From positions 806,001 through 870,000 of the forward strand of contig WOFQ01000003.1 of the NCBI GenBank assembly GCA_012184525.1: a stretch of 64,000 nucleotides of DNA, read 5' to 3'. Origin of the DNA: Xenoacremonium recifei. Its lineage: Eukaryota; Ascomycota; Sordariomycetes; Hypocreales; Nectriaceae. Under the pieces are notes generated by a model. The model searched no databases. It worked only from the letters and a program-made list of their open reading frames with translations, and was not told the origin of the DNA. The translations under genes were made by a program, and so were the position numbers. The stretch's first letter is position 1. Every line of letters starts with the position of its first letter. This document shows, one piece after another, positions 32,225 through 41,603 of this stretch.

Positions 32225-33439
32225 CTACTCAATTGGAAAGCGGGGAGCAGGGCTTGAAGCAGAGCTTGAATCAGAATCCGGCTTGTGGTTTCCCCAGTTC
32301 ACGACGTGCAAGACTGGTCTCGGGAAGTTTCGTCGGAGCTGCTCTTGGAACATTATGTCTCCTGCTTCTTTATCGACCAGCTCCTGATACATGGTTTCGG
32401 CGAGGAAAAAATCTAGATCGTGCTCATCGCGAGGAGTACGGCGCAGGTTGACTTGGAAGCCGATGCAGGTTAGGACCTCGACGGCAGCCTCCACGTGCCT
32501 GGACGGCACGAGGTCGTCCCCGTTGTTGTGCACTATAAACACAGGTGTTGCGGTAATGGGGAGTGGCTTCATCCTGTCCTGGAGCGTATAGGGAGGGGGT
32601 GGTTTCTCAGCCGGATCCGTATAACTCCAGATCCAGTCAAACAGGCGACTCAAGTACAGCCTGTTCCTGTTAGAGACATTTCTTCTGGAAGAAAATCTCC
32701 CAACTGACGCTTTAAACTCGACGGGCCCTTCCTTGGCCACCGTCTTCCAATACCACTTATACGTGGCCGCGTCGACCCAAGTTGTTGACCCAGCCATACT
32801 ACAGCTCCAGTCAATGATTTTCAGGTCATCCTGCGCCGCCGCTTCGCCGCTGGTCTCGGCCTTCCTCTTCGTCGCCACCTCTTTGAGGTGTTCCGCAAAG
32901 GGAATCCACCCATTGAGCCCGACGAGACCTCCAAACGGCTCCTTTTCACGCAGCAAGACGAGCAGTGCCACCGCCATGCCCATCCCATGGCCCACGACGA
33001 ACACTCTCTTCCGGCCCACCTCCTTCGCCTCGTGCTCGATCAATTTAGCAATCTCAGAGGCGATGTGTGCAAGATCGAGCTTGTCATCTTCCGTCGGCTC
33101 CACGGGCGTCTCGAGCTGGAGGTCTGGTATCGCGATCCACGACCGGATGTTGGGCAGGTTCGGAGCTATGCACTCCGGTGCGGACGGGAAGACGTACTTG
33201 ACGCCATTCGTTATCTCCCAGCGCCCGTACGGCGCAAGAGCATCGAAAAGATCCTGGGCCAATTTCTTACCACACGACATCGCATCGTGTAGGCAGATAA
33301 AGCTGTGTGTATGGGGACCATTGGGGTCCAAGTCAAAAGTATCCGACCATTCTTCCGCCGCCTTCTTTGCGCCGTCCACCTTCTTCTTTGCGGCCACGAT
33401 TTCCTCGTCGGTGGACATTTTTCCGTCCGTGTTGTTCAT
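32225..33439 (-). CDS. Acyl-protein-thioesterase-like alpha/beta hydrolase lacking the nucleophile Ser
   Basis: An intronless gene of 404 codons (ATG at 33439; a second in-frame ATG at 33418). It matches the phospholipase/carboxylesterase (acyl-protein thioesterase) branch of the alpha/beta hydrolases: strand HTHSFICLHD, PSAPECIAPNLPNIRSWIAIPDL, the elbow KRVFVVGHGMGMAVALLVLL, GLVGLNGWIPF, and the acid strand TPVFIVHNNGDDLVPSRHV. The Asp (308/309) and a His (340, RDEHDLDFF) are in place, but the nucleophile position in the G-x-S-x-G elbow reads G150-H-G152-M-G154, so Ser is replaced by Gly. Hydrolysis is therefore unlikely, and a binding or regulatory role may be conserved instead. There is an insertion (about 185-280) compared with classical 230-residue thioesterases. 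First of three adjacent minus-strand hydrolase-fold genes with the same kind of loss. Confidence 0.82.
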   Translation of the reverse strand: MNNTDGKMSTDEEIVAAKKKVDGAKKAAEEWSDTFDLDPNGPHTHSFICLHDAMSCGKKLAQDLFDALAPYGRWEITNGVKYVFPSAPECIAPNLPNIRSWIAIPDLQLETPVEPTEDDKLDLAHIASEIAKLIEHEAKEVGRKRVFVVGHGMGMAVALLVLLREKEPFGGLVGLNGWIPFAEHLKEVATKRKAETSGEAAAQDDLKIIDWSCSMAGSTTWVDAATYKWYWKTVAKEGPVEFKASVGRFSSRRNVSNRNRLYLSRLFDWIWSYTDPAEKPPPPYTLQDRMKPLPITATPVFIVHNNGDDLVPSRHVEAAVEVLTCIGFQVNLRRTPRDEHDLDFFLAETMYQELVDKEAGDIMFQEQLRRNFPRPVLHVVNWGNHKPDSDSSSASSPAPRFPIE

Positions 33440-33768
33440 GTCGGTGTTTCAGGAGTGGGTGGAAGTTAACGAGATGTTGATCAAGTCCTCGCAAGTTGCG
33501 TCTAAGTAGTCGCACCGCCAGTCTTGATCTTGATGTGAGTGAATTGATTGATTGATATTCTGCATCTCAAAGATCCCATCATTTATAATACTCCTTTAAC
33601 AGTTGAGCGTGTTTTTGTTCCGGGGACTATCATATCCGTTTTCTATCCTACTGCAAGTGTCCGGCAAACCCCCAACTCCCGATGATTTCCCATTGTTCAC
33701 ATCCCACGCAGTCTGATTTGTTCGTCGATTCATGTTCTGTTGTAGCCTGGCCTTTGTCCCCTTTGTGT
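33440..33768. other. Short intergenic region
   Basis: 329 bp between the start of the thioesterase-like gene and the stop of the patatin-like gene. AT-rich, no feature seen; it must hold the promoter of the former. Confidence 0.5.
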
Positions 33769-35674
33769 TCACCTCTCATGGTTTGTGTTCAGCGGCCCTC
33801 CAAATACATCCCCGCGCTCGCGGTCCTGCTGCCAGAGTCCCGCCTCCCCAGCCGCAGCCATGCTGCCTTTGCGGCGTAGCCCCGGCGCCTTGAGCTTGCG
33901 AACCACCTGGTATGACCTGTCGAGCTCGTTTTCGACAGCGCAGCGGATGCGCAAGGCGGCGACGGCGGGCCACACGCTGCGCTCGCCTCGCAGGATCCAG
34001 TAGTTAAGCGTATCGCGCGTGGGCGTCTCAAGCAGGCGCACGAAGTCGCTGGCCGTGACCTCGGGCACCAACGTCATGGACGCCGCGGGCACCTGCTCGT
34101 CGACCAGGAAGCGGCGGATGCTGGCGGGCAGCAGGCGCAAGGTATCAAGCTGGCGCAGACGGTGGCGCAGTTCCAGCCCAACCATGCGCACCATGAAGGC
34201 CGTCATCTGCGTCGTCTTGGAGCGCGTCTCGACAAGCGCCGGGCCGTGCATGTCGGACTGCAGGAAAGGGATCAGGTAGGGCCGCGCCTGGGACACGATG
34301 AAGTGGTTGACGTTGAATAGCTCGGCGATGCGGCGCAGCGGCGAGTCGCGGTCTGAGTAGGAGGCGTGCGTCCAGTGGCGGAAGTCGATGGTGTTGGCGG
34401 GCGCCCAGGGCACGATGTTGCCGTGGGCGTCCTTGCAGAGCATCGTGGTCTTGCGGTGGCCGTAGAGCGAGGGCGACGAGGCGTTGGAGGCGATGGCGGC
34501 GGTCCAGATCAGCACATTGGGCGCGGTGAGGTAGTTGAGCAGCGTCGGGACGCCGCCCTGGCCCTCTGTCGCAACGGTGATGTTCAGCACTCGCTTGCTG
34601 CGGTTGTACGCTTCTTCGAATGTCAAGTCGCCCACGTTGGCTCTGACACAGTCCTCCAGCACCGTCACATCCAAGAAGTAGCCTTCGCTCCAGAACCTCC
34701 GGACCCGTCGTAGCAGCGTCTGCCATCTCGTACGGTACGATTGGGTGTTGGACGGTTGACCATTCTCCGGGCCTCGTTTCAACGCAAAGGCAGAGAGGTC
34801 GATGCCGTCGCCTCGAAGCACCCCAGGAAGTTCGTCCTCAGTGTGGATGGCAACGAGCGCTGCGATCAATGCCCCCGTCGCCGTTCCCGTAATAATGCGC
34901 GGGAGCAATCCTCGCAGGAACAGCGCTTTGACAACCCCCAAGTGACACAGTCCGAAGATAGCGCCTCCTTGCAACACGAGCGTGCTCCTCCCAAAAGCCT
35001 GTCTCGTGTCGTGTATACAGTCCAGCTTCATCTGCGTCGTCAGCGAAGTCGCATTGGGTGAGGAGACGGACGAGGGACTCGTGGGTAGCGTGCGGATATC
35101 CTCGACCGACTCGGCGACCTGGGTGATGTATTCTTCGATAAGGTATTTCGTACCGGCAAACGACCGGTTGTACAGCTTCGGCGACGTGATGTTTCCTAGG
35201 TTACGGACGAGCCCGGAGCGTAGCAGGTTGACGAGCTGCTGGAAGTCGCTCTCTTCGCGGGCATTGGCGAGCGAGTCGAGGCGTTCGGTGATGAGGCGCC
35301 AGTCGTAGTATTTCGAGGTCGGGTTGTTTCTCCTGTCGAAGCTGATGTTTAGCCATGCTGGCCTGGACAGGATGCAGTCAACATAGGCAGAGGCAGACTC
35401 ACCATAGATCCAACCCGAGGAGGTTATCCAAATGCAACGCCGCCTCCTCCCAATCCTCAAACGCCTCAGCATTGCGCAGCAGATCCAGCCACAGCTCAAC
35501 AGGGCTCTTGCGCGTATACCACGACCTCAGCTTCTGCACAGCGCCATCCATCAGCAACAGCTTCATTGCCAGTCCACCGGGGACGATGCCTCAGCCAGAA
35601 AACAGTCGACTCACCCGCTGCCAGAAATGGGCCACGTCCACCACCACCCTCCAGACGGCCACTACCACCCCCAT
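33769..35674 (-). CDS. Patatin-like lipase-family protein (Tgl3/4/5 type) lacking the catalytic dyad
   Basis: Exons 35615-35674, 35403-35560 and 33769-35332 join to 593 residues. The DUF3336 lead-in (FEDWEEAALHLDNLLGLDLW then RNNPTSKYYDWRLI) and the patatin domain (about 190-430) are those of fungal triacylglycerol lipases at lipid droplets. The oxyanion loop LVLQGGAIFGLCHLGV is intact, but the G-x-S-x-G site reads G222-T-A224-T-G226 (codon GCG), and the Asp of the D-G-S/G motif, expected just before SPLRRIAELFNVNHFIVSQ, is also missing (the stretch reads WTHASYSDRD). Both members of the Ser-Asp dyad are thus absent by eye, so it is a probable pseudoenzyme. The remaining family blocks are well kept, so it is not a decayed pseudogene. 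The first intron (54 bp, GTGAGT...TGAAG) has a weak acceptor, so the N-terminal 20 residues are the least certain part. Confidence 0.83.
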
Positions 35675-36470
35675 ATTTGCCGAGGGACGGAGCTGGCTGC
35701 TGCTGCTGCTGTCACAAGCACCATCGATGGGATCGTCGCGCGATGGATGGATCGAGTCCGCAGCGATTGCGCGCGCGCCTCGTTTCTAGGACATGGCAGG
35801 CGGTGGCGCGGGCCACAGGATAGCAGGTCTCTGCGACCTCGTTTGAAGACGGATAGATACGAGAAAATGCGATGCTCTAGGAGGCTGTTGTTGGGGTTCG
35901 TTGGGAGAGAAGCTCCCCCGCTGGCGACCGTTCCCAACGCGGATTAGCATGTGATCGGGTCGTCAATGAGATCATCGGCAAGCCATCCCCCATACTTTGC
36001 ACGTGCCAGAAATTATCCCACCACATACACGAAGGCATTTCAATGCGCAATAAGCTTATGTGCATACCTTAGTAAATTGGCCTTGGCGTGTGGTTCGATT
36101 ACAATTGCCCTCTGAGTGACCTCTGCTGACCACAAATCTCTAGTGATTTTGGCTCAAGTGAACCCCAAAACTTTCCTGCCGAAGCTCGAGTCTTCTGCTA
36201 CCAGCTCTCTAGGATATGTTATGTCTTGAATAATGCCTCTTGTTCCCCATGACAATTATCTCCTTTGATAAAATAGAGCTTTCTGGACCAATCCGGCGAT
36301 AATAATAACACTGACAGCAAATACAAAAGCCCAACAAGCACGATCGCAGTCGACCTTGGGAGATAATTGCATCACAGGTCTCTTGTCATCTACTAGTCAG
36401 CAATTTGCGATAAACAAGGGGTCTACAAAAAAAAGTGGACAATCTAGAGCTTGCCATTCTATTGCGTGAG
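35675..36470. other. Intergenic region between patatin-like and amidase-like genes
   Basis: 796 bp with the promoter of the patatin-like gene and the 3' end of the amidase-like gene. AT-rich from 36050 onward. Nothing else is supported. Confidence 0.5.
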
Positions 36471-38922
36471 TCACAGGCCACCGTCTGCAATCGGGTCGCT
36501 GGCTGAGGAGTGTCTGATGTTGTCGTTGGTACCTCGAAACGTGTTTCTCCCCGTCAAGACCCGAGACGGCCAACCTGCGTGATCCAGCGTAGCCTGAGCG
36601 ACAGATATAAGCATGGCATCAGTACCTAAGCAGTTCTGGTTACCAAAACCGTCACCAAGGCTATGGGACGTCAAGACGAGGATACGGAAAGGATGACTGA
36701 CCCTTAGCGCCTATCAACGACCCAACGACGGGTTCGTATTCAATGTTTCCCGAGACTCTGGACACGAAAGGGGTTTGCCCAACTGGTGGCAAAGCGTCAG
36801 TGGTTTCACTCATTCGTTCATCCTACAAGGTGACAAGAATTGGGGAGCATACTAGGGACAACCAAGTGCGGAACCCCTAGAGCAGTAGGCAGAGACATTG
36901 GGCTGAAGGCATCATCAGCCGGACCACCTCGGCCAGGCTCTGGCATCATGTCTCGATAATCGACACCAGACTTTCCCACTGGAATCAACATGATCGTGTC
37001 GGGCGTCAATATTGAGGCGGCCATCCAGTCGGAGACAATCTTGCATGCCGCCAAGCCCCGATCTCGTTCTTCTTTCGTAGTATTGATTCCCCGTTGCCTA
37101 TCGAATAATTAATGTAATGTGTTATTGAGCTCCAAGCCCTGCCAAAGATTTATTTCTTACCATTGAATTGTCGTGAATGGGCTGGTGTAGACTTTCTTCC
37201 TATACTTTGCTTCGTACCCCGCGATGTAATCGTCGTAGACCTGGCAACTTTCCTAGAAATATGGCCAGTATACGGACTGGTATTGGGTGTTATTAGTGAG
37301 GAAAACAAATACATACAGACACTGGTTGCTCACTTGCTTCATGAACCCTCTGATCGGAATCCTTCTCCCCTCTTCAGGTCCCGCCTTGTGCCAAGTATGG
37401 GAGAGACTGATTTTTTCATGCTTCACACCAAGGTAATCCTCCAATGCCGCTAGAAACGCCTCCTGCATTGATTGCTGAGGGTGATGCTTCATTGGAAAAA
37501 AGTCGACAGGGTAGAGTATTCGGGTCGGTTTCTATAAACGTATTAGAAAAATGTTCTTCCTTGCGCTCTCATGAGGAATAATTTAAATGGACCTTGACCA
37601 ATTCGGTCGTCTTTCTCGATGCAGAATAGAGTCTTAGAATCTCACTGGACTCCCTTGCAAGGATTCCGAGGCTGTCAAATGACCTAGTTCTGGATCAGTC
37701 ACAGGATATCAAGTCGAGAGGGATCTGTGACTGCATACGGGACGTTGGGCACGACATTTTGAAGAGAATATGAGCCTGGTGTCACTCTGATCCCCCAAAG
37801 ACCGTAGGAGGCTGCTGACATTCGAATACCTCCGATTGCTTTTTTTGGTCAATGTTAGAGAATGGCAGGTCGAAAATGGTATCTGGGAGAAAGACCATAC
37901 TATCGGATCCAAGCGAGATGTCCACCCAGTCGTATCCCGCCACAGAAACCCCAGCGCCCATAGAACTGCCAAAAGACACTTGATATCCGTCTCCGCGGGG
38001 ATTGAATGGTACGATGCCGTCGATTGACTTGTCCGGTGGTCCTTCAGGGCTATCATAAGCGCACATCTTCGTTTTGCCAATGATCACAGCGCCCAGTTTC
38101 AGCAGTTCCTTGACATAAGCTGCGGTCTCATTCTGGAAGCCATAGTACGTTGCATACGAGTGACTCCCCATCGTTGTGACTGCACCGGAGAGATGAAAGC
38201 TGTCCTTGACTGTGATTCGCTTTCCGTGCAAAGGCTTGTCATGGCGATCTGGGAAATAGAGCCTGGACGGCACAGCAACCACCGCATGCGTTCCGGTGTA
38301 CGCACTCACTGGAAGGGGAGTAAACCTTTGGGCTTCTGTGAGTTGTCGATTGACATGCCAGATCCGCTAAGAGTGGCTCACCTGAACTCGTCACTGGCGT
38401 CTTCTGGAACGACTGCGGAAACGAAGCTGCAAAGCTCATCCTCGTAAAGGCGCCATACCTGATGAATCATGCTATCCTTGACGAAGTACGGCCCTTCAGG
38501 GATGGCTGAGGCTGAGGAAGTTGTGTGAATTGTGTGACAGTACAGGCTGCTGGAACGAGACTTCAGGAACTCGCTGACTTCTTCTGGGACAGTGACACTT
38601 GTAGCAGGATCCTGGCAAACCTGGACAACGAGAACGCCGCCGTCCAGGAAATCGTTCTGGTATACATCGTCCTGAGCCTCAAACCTGGCCAGATTTTGAG
38701 CTATGCTTTTGACACTCAACTCGGAGCCTTCAATATTGACGACGACACAAGTCGTGACCTCTTTTACATCGATTATGGCCTAGAATCGGACGATCGCCGC
38801 CATGTAAGTCCTGACCACTAGTCGGAGGAGGTATTCAATCATTCAAAGATAAAACTTACTTCAACTCGAGGACGGACATAGTATGCGACCTCGCCGACGG
38901 TGATGATTTGATGCTCCTTCAT
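36471..38922 (-). CDS. Amidase-signature family protein with Arp1-like N-domain, nucleophile Ser replaced
   Basis: Ten exons: 38860-38922, 38395-38779, 37901-38335, 37739-37838, 37593-37683, 37334-37531, 37161-37252, 36853-37097, 36702-36782 and 36471-36625. All phases agree and give 614 residues. The N-terminal 150 residues resemble the scytalone-dehydratase-like Arp1 domain fused to many fungal amidases (FLDGGVLVVQV, IPEGPYFVKDSMIHQVWRLYEDEL). The amidase domain keeps the catalytic Lys193 (RITVKDSF) and the Gly/Ser loop (FGSSMGAG, 272-278), but the nucleophile motif, normally D-T-x-G-S-x-R, reads D294-T-I-G-G298-I-R300, so Ser is Gly (codon GGT). The C-terminal part (VDFFPM, MMPEPGRGGPADDAFSPMSL, LGVPHLVVPIGQTPFVSRVSG) follows the family. 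Intron 2 needs a weak GTGACG donor; a stronger GTGAGC 13 bases on would shift the frame. Confidence 0.8.
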
Positions 38923-39680
38923 GATCGCCGGTTGATGTGGCCTTGCCGAGGAAGCTGGACAAGACGAGATAGAGGAAAGGCGACTGGCAGCGCTTGGTGT
39001 GCGAACCCTTAAACGAAGGCTTTAGAGGATTGCCAGTGTTGGGAGAGTTTGAGATCAGGGTTTCCAGTGAAAGAGCTGAGTAAAGAGGAGATTATTGTAC
39101 CTAGAGTCTCCCCATTTCCCACTCTCTGGAAGGAATTGTGTTGCTGCTCCTGCCAGTATCAAATATTGCCTGCTTTATATGTGCGTAGACTGTCCTCCTT
39201 TCCGCGAATTAAAGGTGCACATAACCGAAGACCTTATCATAATGATATGCATGATAGAGGATAGACATGACGAAATTGATTCCATCTCAAGACGAACATG
39301 GGTTCGTAAGCTGGCTCTTGTTGGCCTAAAAACGTCTCCCCGACTCCGACTTTAGATGAACATCTACGATAAAAGTATCCCCGTGTGAATGGTATGACCC
39401 CTATTCTCTCCTATGCTCGCTTCGGGAATTTCAGAAGTGCCATTTCGAATCTTCATTTGTTCTCGAGCTCTCTTCCCCTGAACACTGTGTTTTCTACATG
39501 CCGAACACATCTCACGGCCTCTTGAAAAGAGGTACACACCATGGAGTTGAAGGATCACCAGATCAAGCAGTTGACTAGGCCGACACCCGCTCATGGAATA
39601 GGACAGAGAAATCATTTGATGTAAATTATATTATACAATTTGGTCCTCGCTCTCGTCTAAGATTTTCCACTGCTGCTGCT
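38923..39680. other. Intergenic region
   Basis: 758 bp between the amidase-like start and the Leo1 stop codon, both on the minus strand. It contains the amidase promoter and Leo1 3' UTR. ORFs here are short and unsupported. Confidence 0.5.
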
Positions 39681-40960
39681 CTAATCCTCGTCATCGTCAA
39701 TGACGTTGCGCCGCCGATGCCTGCCAGCATGCTCCATGGGCTCAATGTCATCGCCTTCGGCATCCTCGTCGTCATCAGGCTCTCTCGTCCTTTGTCTCTT
39801 GGATCGAGGGGCCTCATCCTCGTCATCGTCGAGGATTTCCTCTTCATCGTCCTCCGCGTCACTGTCCATCTCCTCTTCGTCGCTACCGACCAGGAATCCG
39901 TCGTCCAAATCGTAATCCTCCTGTCGGCGCACTCCCTGAGGCAAGTCATCGTCCGAGTCATACTCGGGACCACGACGTCGCGGCTTCGAACCGGGCGCAC
40001 TACGCTTTCGTGAAGAGCCAGCACCTCGCCGACCTTCGAGGTCTCCAATGGACAAGCCTCCACGGTTGGTGCGTCCATAGCCACCGTCCATCTTAGCAGC
40101 AGCATTCTCGCGCCGCCGTTGGGCTTTCATCCGTTCCTTCTCTGCCATCTCGGCCTGCTTCTTCTGAAGCTCGGGGTCTCGCGTGGTTCGGATGATCATC
40201 TCGCCGTCGTTGGCCGCTTTACTGGCCTGCGCCATTCTCTCTGCGAGGATTGACAGAGCGTCATCTCCGACCTCTTTGTTGGGACGAATATTGTACTGCT
40301 CAGTGATATGTCCGACTGTAATGAGAAGGTTGCTGCTCAGCTCGGCAGCGGCGGCGTAATAGTGTCCATCGTGCAACTCATTGTAGGGCTTGTCGGCGGC
40401 TGGGGCCAAACCTTTCTTCTGGATCTCGTAGTGCTCGCCTCCGACCGCAATCGTCACAGAGCCATCGCTCCAGCGGTAGATGTTCGTGTTGCTCTTCAGT
40501 TCGCCTGTGCCATGGTCTCTGCGGACTCGCGCGACGTGCTTCGGATGTTGCGCCTTAGCATTGGTGATGTCGAATTCGGACGGTTGGAAGCTTTCCGCAT
40601 CGTACTCTTCGGGGAGGATCTTGACAAATTTGGGGACTCGTAGAACGCGAAGCTGGAGAGGCGTAAGTGCTTGAAGCGCGGAACGGAGTTCGCTTTACTA
40701 ACCGCATTGTCCTTGGGCTTCGGGATTCTATGACGATATGCCTGGACGGCCATGACGACCCGGTCCTTGGTGACGTGCTGCGTCTGGTCGTCATCGTCGT
40801 TGCGATACCGCGCGTAGGAGTCTCCATCAGGGTCTGAGGCGAGGTCGTCGTCGTCGAGGACGCGTTCCTTGACGGACGCAACCTCGTCGTCGCCCTCGTC
40901 GCCGAAGAGGTCATCACCTCCCTCGTCAAGAGGGTCAATTGGGTCTTCGGAATCGCTCAT
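39681..40960 (-). CDS. leo1: Leo1, subunit of the Paf1 transcription elongation complex
   Basis: Exons 40703-40960 and 39681-40652 (50-bp intron, GTTAGT...CTCCAG, phase 0) give 409 residues. The acidic N-terminus (about 1-60, DPLDEGGDDLFGDEGDDE) is followed by the Leo1 domain: LRVLRVPKFVKILPEEYD, VRRDHGTGELKSNTNIYRWSDGSVTIAVGGEHYEI, HYYAAAAELSSNLLITVGHITEQYNIRP. The C-terminal 150 residues alternate basic Arg/Lys and long Asp/Glu runs (GRRGAGSSRKRSAPGSKPRR, EEEMDSDAEDDEEEILDDDEDE), typical of Leo1. In the nucleus it acts with Paf1, Ctr9, Rtf1 and Cdc73 on RNA polymerase II elongation and histone modification. It is divergent from the MOB gene. Confidence 0.93.
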
Positions 40961-41603
40961 GGTTGCCGTGGGGTGATGCGAGGGTATTTGTTGCCGGCAA
41001 CAAAGGGCTGAGAAGTCGAGATGAAAGTGAGAGGATGGCGTCGCAAACCTCGAATATTCAGCTGCAGCTAACAGTGCTGCCCGCGAGACTGGCCTGAGGC
41101 TAAGGCTGCAGAGGGAGGCTGCACGGCCACACCGCCTTTGCGCCTCAAGCAGCTGGCAGAGTCTCCAGCCACAGCGGGCAGGTGCGGGGCTGAGGGTCCA
41201 ACGGGGGTGAATGAGTGGCGGGGGAGGTCCGGGAAGGCTCGCTTCGATGCCCTAAACGGGGCCTAGCGCGCTTCAGGTGTCCCTGGAGCCCAGACGCAGC
41301 CAAGAGCAGGAAGGAGCCAGGAGGGTTGCCAATAAGGCGTAAGGGTCCTTTTCAGGACAGGACGCAGCTCCATCACCGACATCTCTCGCCAAACCCACGA
41401 GCCCCTTTCCTCCCAGACGAAGCAGCAGCAATACCGCCAGGCTGTTGACGGGCCTTGACGACGCATTTCTGATCTCTCTGTCGGCTCTGAAACCGCGCTG
41501 CTCACCGACCCGAAGAGCGCGCCTCGCATATCTCGTTCACGAGACCTCTCCTCACTTCACCCCTCGCAACTAGGCGCTCTCTCATCCCCCGCTCTGCCAC
41601 CAT
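40961..41603. promoter_or_regulatory. Divergent promoter region, Leo1 and MOB genes
   Basis: 643 bp between two start codons pointing apart; CT-rich leaders on both sides, no TATA box. Unsupported ORFs only. Confidence 0.5.

Noticed and set aside
34145..34726. 193-codon minus-strand ORF within the patatin-like gene
   Set aside because: A shifted frame of the GC-rich patatin-like exon; the correct frame carries the family motifs.
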